Positions 58,472 to 64,000 of a stretch of DNA of 64,000 nucleotides are shown piece after piece. The DNA comes from Fervidibacter canadensis (GTDB taxonomy: Bacteria; Armatimonadota; Fervidibacteria; Fervidibacterales; Fervidibacteraceae). A model generated the notes under the pieces. It was not told where the DNA came from. It searched no databases and worked only from the letters and a program-made list of their open reading frames with translations. Position 1 is the stretch's first letter; every line of letters starts with the position of its first letter. Where the stretch lies: NCBI GenBank assembly GCA_041446545.1, contig JBGOEJ010000007.1, forward strand, positions 1 to 64,000. Direction: 5' to 3'. The translations under genes and the position numbers were made by a program.

Positions 58472-59785
58472 TTGGTCCCGCGCCCTACAGCGGATATCCG
58501 ACAGAAAGAGCGGGCGGTGCTGGTGGGGGTAGCGTTGAATGGGACGGACGATTTGCAAGAAAGCCTCGCTGAACTGGCGGCGCTGGCGGACACCGCTGGT
58601 TCAGAGGTCGTCGGAACCGTCACGCAAGTGCGTCGGGAAATAGACCCTGCCTACTTCATCGGTCGGGGTAAGGCGGAAGAGTTAGCCCGCCTTTGCGCTG
58701 AGGTGAGAGCCGACTTGGTCATCGTAGATCACGAACTTTCTCCCGCGCAAGCCCGCAACTTGGAAAACCTTTTGGGCGTTCGGGTCGTAGACCGAACGGA
58801 ATTGATTTTGGACATCTTCGCCAAACGCGCCCGCACCAAGCAGGCGATGTTGCAGGTGGAGTTGGCGCAACTGCAGTATCAACTGCCTCGCTTGCGCCGA
58901 ATGTGGCAGCACCTTTCCCGCTTGGGCGGTGGCATCGGCACGCGAGGTCCTGGCGAAACGCAGTTGGAGGTAGACCAACGCCGCGCCAAAAAACGCATCG
59001 CCGAACTGCAACGGCAATGGCAGGAAATCCAGCGACAAACCAGCGCCCGCGTCCAAGCCCGCAAGGAACGCAACCTGTTCACCGTTGCCCTTGTCGGCTA
59101 CACCAATGTCGGCAAGTCTACCCTGATGAACGCCTTGACGAAAGCGCAAGTCTTCGTGGAAGACCGTTTGTTCGCCACTCTGGATGCGACGACGCGAGTG
59201 CTCGTTTTGCCCGACGGGCATAAAGTTTTGCTGACGGACACCATCGGGTTCATCCGCAACTTGCCACCTCATTTGATCGCTTCCTTCCACGCGACTTTGG
59301 AAGAAGTGCGGACGGCAGATTTGCTCCTTCATGTCGCCGACGCCTCTCATCCTGCCTTGGACGAGCGGATTGCCGTCGTGGAACGAACGCTGCAGGAAAT
59401 TGGGGCAAGCGGTAAGCCGACGATTTTGGTGCTCAACAAAGCCGACCAATTGCCTCCCGATTGGGATCGTCAGCGGTTACAATGGCGTTATCCCAATGCC
59501 CTTTTAGTGTCCGCCTTAACGGGGGAAGGGTTGGACGAACTGAAGGAACGCATTTACGCCGAATACGCCCGCCAACGCTTGGTGCGACTACATGCCCAAT
59601 TGACCTTGCAAGCCCAAGAGGTCGTCGCTTTCGCGTTTCGGCATGGCACCGTCCGTCGCCTTGAGTATCACGAGACAGCCATCGTCTTGGAAGCGGAATT
59701 AGAGCGTCATCTTGCCGAACGGGTGCAAAAGCAAGTGGCGGAAAGGGGCTGGGGCACTGCAACCATTACGCCCGTTCAAGGGTGA
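58472..59785 (+). CDS. hflX: GTPase HflX
   Basis: 437 aa from a TTG with GGGGGTGA upstream. N-terminal nucleotide-binding domain with VQVELAQLQYQLPRLRRMW and GIGTRGPGETQLEVDQRR, a signature of HflX, then a coiled linker. The G-domain has G1 GYTNVGKST, G3 DTIGFIRNLP and G4 NKAD. It binds the large ribosomal subunit and splits stalled ribosomes, especially after heat stress. The C-terminal domain (about 350-437) is as expected. It converges on the HD/HDOD gene with a 10-nt gap. Confidence 0.95.
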   Translation: MVPRPTADIRQKERAVLVGVALNGTDDLQESLAELAALADTAGSEVVGTVTQVRREIDPAYFIGRGKAEELARLCAEVRADLVIVDHELSPAQARNLENLLGVRVVDRTELILDIFAKRARTKQAMLQVELAQLQYQLPRLRRMWQHLSRLGGGIGTRGPGETQLEVDQRRAKKRIAELQRQWQEIQRQTSARVQARKERNLFTVALVGYTNVGKSTLMNALTKAQVFVEDRLFATLDATTRVLVLPDGHKVLLTDTIGFIRNLPPHLIASFHATLEEVRTADLLLHVADASHPALDERIAVVERTLQEIGASGKPTILVLNKADQLPPDWDRQRLQWRYPNALLVSALTGEGLDELKERIYAEYARQRLVRLHAQLTLQAQEVVAFAFRHGTVRRLEYHETAIVLEAELERHLAERVQKQVAERGWGTATITPVQG

Positions 59786-59795
59786 TTTGACCGAC

Positions 59796-61466
59796 TCACA
59801 TGCCCAAAGAGCCTTCAATCTCTTGCACGCCCTTCAAGGCTTCAGCGACGAGGGCAGGTCCGTCCAGAGAAAAGTCTTGCCAGAAAAATGGGCTCATCGT
59901 CTCCGTCCCTTCCGTTCGTCCCTCCGCCCATCGGTTCCAAAAAGCGTCTGCCCAGTAAACGCACCACGCCAGCGGTGGCGAGGAGGCGGAAGGGGTGTGA
60001 TGCAAGGCGACGGCATCAGGGAGCGGGGCAGGTAATCGCCAGCGGTGCAACAACCATCCTCCTACTTCCGCATGGGTGACGCCAAAAACCAGTCGCTCGG
60101 CGACAAACAGCGGACACCCTTGCCGTCGGGCAATTTCAAGGGCGCGACGGGAGGCATCGGGAAAGTGCTGCCACAAAAGGCTTTTCCCTAAGTCGTGCAA
60201 GAGGGCGGCGGCAAAGGCTTCCTCGGCGTCCCATCGGTTCGTCCGCTGTGCTATAGCCCGCGCCAGCAAGGCGCACCCTAAGGAGTGCCGCCAAAGGTCA
60301 TACTCCGCCGACGCTCGCAGCAGTGGGCGAACCGATAAGGTGAGCAAAAGGTTGATCACTGGGCGGGCGCCCAAAATGCGCAATGCCGTCACCAAATTCG
60401 TCACGCGACGACGGAAGCCCGTGATGGCGGAGTTTGCCAACCGCAAAAGGTGCGCCGTCAACTCTTCATCGCAGGATAAAATGTCCGCCACTTCCTGCCA
60501 GTCAAAGTCTTCCTGCATCAACAACTCCAACGCTTGCTGAACGACTGGGGCAAGGGCAGGCAAATCGTCACAGCGTTCCAAAACCGCCAACACTTCCTGA
60601 GGCTCTTGCAAGGTTAGCAGGGCTTGAACACAATGGACATCAAAACGATGCCCTGCTTCCTCTTTCAATCGCTCCCGAATTTTTGTCAAGGGTAATTTTT
60701 CGCCCACCAACATCCAATCGTAAGCGTCGGCGACGGCGATCAAGCGTGCCAGAAAAGGGATGCGCTCTCCTGCCAATTGCTCAGGGAAACCCATCCCGTC
60801 CCATCGCTCATGGTGATGACGCACCGCCTCCCGAACGGGTTCAGGAAATCCCATCTTTTCCGCTAACCACGCGCTCCATCGCGGATGTTTGTCCCTTTCC
60901 TCTTCCCGCCATGTCGCCAATTTGCCGAGGTCGTGCAAAAGACAAGCCCACCGCAACCAAGTCAGTTGGTCATCAGGGAGGTGCAACTGATGTCCGAGCG
61001 CCCATGCATAGTGCAACACCCGATAGGTGTGCCCTTGGCGGATGGGCTTTTGAGCGTCCATCCAATTGGCGAGGTGCAGGAGGGCAGGAAAAAGAGTTGC
61101 CTCCCATTGTTGCCTTGCGGCTTTCTGGGTCGCTTCCAACGCTTTACGCACTTGTTGGGCGTCCGTCGGTTGAACGAGCACCTGCGTCACTTGGGCGACA
61201 TTAATGGCTTGTTGCATCAAGAAAAGGTCAGGCTCTTGCAAGACAAGCAATCGCCCGACGAAAGGGCAACGGGTTCGGCAGGCTGCCAACCAAGCGAGGG
61301 CATCGTCGTTTGTCAAGGAGGAAGTGACGGCGATGACCATCCACGCTCCCGAAGCCACTTGGTCTACGGGCGGAAGGTCCGCCATCACCTGCACCGATGG
61401 TTCGGCTTCCTGAAACAAGGTCGCCACCTTCTCGTCCTCGGTGACCAGCAAAACTTTGGCACGCAT
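59796..61466 (-). CDS. Pseudo-receiver / HD-GYP-like / HDOD signalling protein
   Basis: 556 aa from MRAKVLLVTEDEKVATLF. The N-terminal about 120 residues look like a receiver fold, but the phospho-acceptor Asp is missing (WMVIAVTSS). An HD-GYP-like domain follows: HTYRVLHYAWALG, LLHDLGKLATW, HHERWDGMGFPEQL, where GYP is GFP. The C-terminal third is an HDOD domain with LMQEDFDWQEVADILSCDEELTAHLLRLANSA and a second LLHDLGK. HD-GYP proteins break down cyclic di-nucleotides; HDOD proteins are signalling scaffolds. Its start lies just beyond the 3' end of the SRP RNA on the same strand. Confidence 0.85.
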   Translation of the reverse strand: MRAKVLLVTEDEKVATLFQEAEPSVQVMADLPPVDQVASGAWMVIAVTSSLTNDDALAWLAACRTRCPFVGRLLVLQEPDLFLMQQAINVAQVTQVLVQPTDAQQVRKALEATQKAARQQWEATLFPALLHLANWMDAQKPIRQGHTYRVLHYAWALGHQLHLPDDQLTWLRWACLLHDLGKLATWREEERDKHPRWSAWLAEKMGFPEPVREAVRHHHERWDGMGFPEQLAGERIPFLARLIAVADAYDWMLVGEKLPLTKIRERLKEEAGHRFDVHCVQALLTLQEPQEVLAVLERCDDLPALAPVVQQALELLMQEDFDWQEVADILSCDEELTAHLLRLANSAITGFRRRVTNLVTALRILGARPVINLLLTLSVRPLLRASAEYDLWRHSLGCALLARAIAQRTNRWDAEEAFAAALLHDLGKSLLWQHFPDASRRALEIARRQGCPLFVAERLVFGVTHAEVGGWLLHRWRLPAPLPDAVALHHTPSASSPPLAWCVYWADAFWNRWAEGRTEGTETMSPFFWQDFSLDGPALVAEALKGVQEIEGSLGM

Positions 61467-61489
61467 CCCTTCTTGACCCCTGAAGGCGC

Positions 61490-61770
61490 AAAGGGAGCCG
61501 CGCACCCCACCGTTGAACCCGCCTTACGGGCGTTACCGACGCCGGTGGCTCCAGCCAGGCAACCCTGCGGCGCGCGGCAGGGAGGGCTTACCGTTGCTCC
61601 CTTCCAGGCCTGGCGGGGTTCACCCTGTGCCGCCGCGCAGGACCCAGCCTTCTTCGCCCCGTGCGCCAGCCCGTCCCCACAAGGCGAGCCCGCGGGCAGG
61701 GAATTCAGCCCCGCTATCGCCGATTGCGGGTTCAGGGCACGGCGAGCTCCCCGCTTAGCGCGGCTCCCGC
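61490..61770 (-). ncRNA. ffs: Signal recognition particle RNA, large bacterial type
   Basis: About 280 nt, minus strand; ends approximate. The S-domain core is present as GCCAGGCCTGGAAGGGAGCA followed by ACGGTAAG, the conserved Ffh-binding GGAAG tip. Flanks such as GGGTCCTGCGC and GTGCCGCAGGGTTGCCTGG match the central helix of large (Bacillus-type) SRP RNA. The 5' Alu domain shows GCGGGGAG...GTGCCCTG...GGGGCTGAATTCCC. The two ends pair: GGGAGCCGCGC with GCGCGGCTCCC. It targets nascent membrane proteins with Ffh and FtsY. This fills the 61467-61809 gap. Confidence 0.93.
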
Positions 61771-61776
61771 TTCGGC

Positions 61777-61782
61777 ATTATA
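61777..61782 (-). promoter_or_regulatory. -10 box of the SRP RNA promoter
   Basis: TATAAT on the minus strand ends about 7 nt before the predicted SRP RNA start near 61770. The -35 position (about 61800-61805) holds GTGGCA, a weak match only. Confidence 0.55.
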
Positions 61783-61809
61783 GCGTCGTCGCTTCCTCAT
61801 GCCACCCTT

Positions 61810-62919
61810 TCAACTGTCAAGGCGGCTTGTCACCTCTTGAACGCTTCCTGTCTCCACTGCCAGCAGTGCCTTCTCCATTACTTCCACGACATGGCGGGCG
61901 CAGCGGACATGGATGGGCGACTGTTCTCCCGTCGCCAAGCAATGGCGCAGGTGGTCGGCGATTAACCGCCCCCACTTGGGACGCTGCTCCCATCGTCGTT
62001 CCATAGGCACCATCACCTGATGCCAACCCTCGGGATGTTGAAACTCCGCCACTTCGCTGATGAGCCAAAACTCGTCCCGCCAAAGGTCGGTCACCAGCGC
62101 ACCATGGCTGCCGAAAAACTCGTAAGTGGGCGAACGCCGATAAGGCAAGCAATAACTGGCATCCACGCAAGCAAAACAGCCATTCCCAAAATCCAAAAGC
62201 ACCACACCATTGTCACAGGTTGTCACCCGCAAGGTGTAGGGCACGAAACCAGGCTCCGTCACCTTCTCAATCCGTCGTTCGGCGATGGCGATGTCGGCGA
62301 AGGCAAAGACCCGTTGCACCGAACCCAAGACGAAAGTCAACAAGGTCAGGGCGTAAACGCCCATGTCGTAAAGGGGCGCCCAAGGTCCTGCCGTCTCCGC
62401 CCGCAAGTAGTTGCCTGTGTCGGTGTAAAAAGTGCCTCGGTCAGGTCCGCCGTGACTGCTGTGGGCGCGGGCGAAAGTGACTTTGCCGATAGCGCCTTGC
62501 CTTATCAACTCCCGCAAAAATTGAGTTGACGGATAGAGCGGCAAAATAGGAGCGCACAAAAGCAAAACCCCGTTGCGTTCTGCCAATTCCGCCAACTCGT
62601 CCGCTTCCTGTCGGCTCAAAGTCAGGGGCTTTTCCGAGTAGCAATGGACACCCGCTTGCAGCACCTGCCGAACGATGGGCGCATGCGTCAGCAACGGCGT
62701 TAGCACGAAGACGACATCCAGTTCCTCCCGCTCCAACATCAGCGCGGCATCGGTGTAAACTTTCTGCCCTCCAAAATCGCGGGCAGCAATCTCTGCCCGT
62801 TGTGGCACGCGGTCACAGACCGCCTGCAAGATGATGCCCGCCTCAGGGTCATGCAGGTTGGGCAAGTAATTTTTCCGCGCCACATCGCCCGTCCCGATAA
62901 CGCCGATGCGCAACTCCAT
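61810..62919 (-). CDS. Gfo/Idh/MocA-family oxidoreductase
   Basis: 369 aa from MELRIGVIGTGDVARKNYLPNLHD with GGGTGGTG upstream; an ATG six codons earlier is less well placed. The Rossmann motif GVIGTGDVA and the EKPL motif (YSEKPLTLSRQEADELAELAE) at about 100 are typical. The C-terminal beta-sheet domain includes APLYDMGVYALTLLTFVLG, where Asp/His residues often take part in catalysis. It probably oxidises or epimerises a sugar or inositol with NAD(P). It is downstream of the partial gene at the right edge and ahead of the SRP RNA. Confidence 0.9.
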   Translation of the reverse strand: MELRIGVIGTGDVARKNYLPNLHDPEAGIILQAVCDRVPQRAEIAARDFGGQKVYTDAALMLEREELDVVFVLTPLLTHAPIVRQVLQAGVHCYSEKPLTLSRQEADELAELAERNGVLLLCAPILPLYPSTQFLRELIRQGAIGKVTFARAHSSHGGPDRGTFYTDTGNYLRAETAGPWAPLYDMGVYALTLLTFVLGSVQRVFAFADIAIAERRIEKVTEPGFVPYTLRVTTCDNGVVLLDFGNGCFACVDASYCLPYRRSPTYEFFGSHGALVTDLWRDEFWLISEVAEFQHPEGWHQVMVPMERRWEQRPKWGRLIADHLRHCLATGEQSPIHVRCARHVVEVMEKALLAVETGSVQEVTSRLDS

Positions 62920-63066
62920 TCGTTCACCACCCGCCAAAGTTTTCGCCCTAAAGGCGCGACAACTTTAAGCCACTTCGGGAAGCGTGCAACCTTGGCAAGT
63001 AACTTTTGGGGCGACATCGCCGACACCGACCCGCAACACTGCCATCGCCTCCTTTGAACGGCTGGC

Positions 63067-64000
63067 TTATAACTCCATGACGATGACTTGATAGCCGCTG
63101 ACTTCAGGGACGACGAGGTGAACGGTGCCATCGGCGAAATCAATAGGCAAGTCGGTTCGCTGTGGCGCCAAGTAAACTTGCTGAGGCTTTTTGCCCGTGC
63201 GCACTTGCAAGGTCACCCCCCGCAAAACGACGGGTTCTTCCACGATGTCAATGGTTCGGGTTCGGCGGATGGGAGCGTAAGCGAGCAGGTGGACCATCCA
63301 CCTTGCCCTTCGGTTGCGGCTGTTTTGCTTTGTCAGCGTCACATGGGCGAAACTGGGCGCATCCGTCTCAATCAGTCGCTCAGGCAAAAGCATCCGCAGC
63401 GCATTGACGACAAGTTGGCGATGAACAAGGTAGCCATGCTGAGCGTAAAGGCGAAAGAGCGGGTGAGCAAAGTAAACGATTTGCCCGTTCGCACTTTGGA
63501 CGATGGCAGGTCGGCGGGTTGCTTTCGCCATCGGCGAATGGCGGTGGGAGGTGAAATGTTGCCATGTTCGGTTGAAGTAAGGTTCGCCCACTGTCGCCAG
63601 TGTTTTCGCATTTTTCGCTTCCACAATCATGCCGGATGCGTTGACGACATGGGACATCTCGGGCAAGCCATCGGAAATCGCCTTGCCGACCAGCAAGTAT
63701 TCGCAATCCCAACTTGACTCGCCCTTCAGGTCAAAGCCTGCCAAATCAGCAAAGGCAAATTTGCCTTGAGCGTCCACGAAAGCGCGGTGGCTCAAAAGCA
63801 ACTTGCCACCTCTTTGCAGGTAGGCTTTGAGTTTGCGCAGGGTTTGTTGGTCAGGTGAAAAGCGGTCGGGAACGATGAGCGCCCGATAGCGGTTGAAATC
63901 TCCGAAGCGGTCTGTGACATCAAACTGCCAATGCGTTTCCATCAGCATGCGCGTTGCGCCTTCGTCGCTTTCCGTCAGGCGACCATCTTCCAAATCGGCG
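63067..64000 (-). CDS. Protein with GATase-like and C-terminal beta domains (glycoside-hydrolase-associated), 5' end outside window
   Basis: The frame is open across the right edge, so the N-terminus is missing; 310 codons are visible. Residues near the edge (RYRALIVPDRFSPDQQTLRKLKAYLQRGGKLLLSHRAFVD) have the shape of the glutamine-amidotransferase-like/beta-galactosidase trimerisation domain found in GH42-type and related enzymes. The end (VVLRGVTLQVRTGKKPQQVYLAPQ...HLVVPEVSGYQVIVMEL) looks like the C-terminal beta domain of the same proteins. I infer the tail of a glycoside hydrolase of the GH29/GH42-like or hypothetical trimerisation-domain group. The catalytic part lies outside the window. 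Confidence 0.65.
   Translation of the reverse strand, partial: ADLEDGRLTESDEGATRMLMETHWQFDVTDRFGDFNRYRALIVPDRFSPDQQTLRKLKAYLQRGGKLLLSHRAFVDAQGKFAFADLAGFDLKGESSWDCEYLLVGKAISDGLPEMSHVVNASGMIVEAKNAKTLATVGEPYFNRTWQHFTSHRHSPMAKATRRPAIVQSANGQIVYFAHPLFRLYAQHGYLVHRQLVVNALRMLLPERLIETDAPSFAHVTLTKQNSRNRRARWMVHLLAYAPIRRTRTIDIVEEPVVLRGVTLQVRTGKKPQQVYLAPQRTDLPIDFADGTVHLVVPEVSGYQVIVMEL

Overview
**Organism.** The window looks like chromosome from a diderm, probably thermophilic bacterium of the Armatimonadota (Fervidibacter-like). Four genes encode DUF1559-type pseudopilins with the N-terminal FTLIELLVVIAIIAILAAIL signature that is abundant in that phylum. There are many secreted carbohydrate- and peptide-related proteins. 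A porin-like protein and a heptose/Kdo nucleotide-sugar enzyme imply an outer membrane with LPS. The phylum is an inference from gene content; a 16S or marker-gene placement would settle it.

**Layout.** 1-1.9 kb: porin-like protein (cut by the window edge) and a secreted transglutaminase-like protein. 1.9-6.8 kb: a SelW-like Rdx gene preceded by an unusual 90-nt cysteine tRNA, a PflX-type radical SAM protein interrupted by an intein, and a pterin group (queD, a repetitive coiled-coil gene, folE2). 6.9-14.2 kb: cytochrome c, pyk-panB (1-nt overlap), a DUF4380-like gene, a GT39-like membrane glycosyltransferase and a D-cysteine desulfhydrase-like PLP enzyme. 14.3-23 kb: polX, moaA, an SDR, a 1265-aa secreted protein and a BMP-type binding protein. 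23-27 kb: ECF sigma, anti-sigma and PASTA kinase. 27-38.9 kb: phosphoesterase, orphan 2Fe-2S subunit, glyS, a Met/Gly/Pro-rich secreted protein, terC, ccmA-ccmB, cobalamin adenosyltransferase, WD40, gdhA and a PIG-L deacetylase. 38.9-44.3 kb: a 449-bp hairpin-rich gap, an intact pseudopilin with a small membrane partner, a LacI regulator and a secreted esterase. 44.4 kb: a clear selenocysteine tRNA (selC). 44.6-52.7 kb: tandem secreted amidohydrolases, a pseudopilin, M24 peptidase, rhomboid and SDH/Clp-like protease. 52.8-57.5 kb: two damaged pseudopilins, a RfaE2-KdsB fusion and a catalytically dead M16-like protein. 57.6-64 kb: a LolA-like protein, hflX, a pseudo-receiver/HD-GYP/HDOD protein, the large SRP RNA, a Gfo/Idh oxidoreductase and a partial secreted-type protein.

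**Most notable.** (i) The window carries both a true tRNA-Sec(UCA) and a second tRNA with the same four-base TGGT D-loop, the same T-loop and a long variable arm, but with anticodon GCA and U73. It is therefore a tRNA-Sec-like cysteine tRNA. It lies 37 nt upstream of, and on the same strand as, a SelW-family gene with a CVPC (Cys, not Sec) motif. (ii) An intein splits the radical-SAM CxxxCxxC motif. (iii) Three of the four DUF1559 pseudopilin genes have broken reading frames; in two, the SD-linked ATG is displaced in the same direction from the pilin core. (iv) A family of short hairpins with compensatory base changes is scattered between genes. (v) A secreted protein carries four Met/Gly/Pro/Ala-rich blocks that share a motif.
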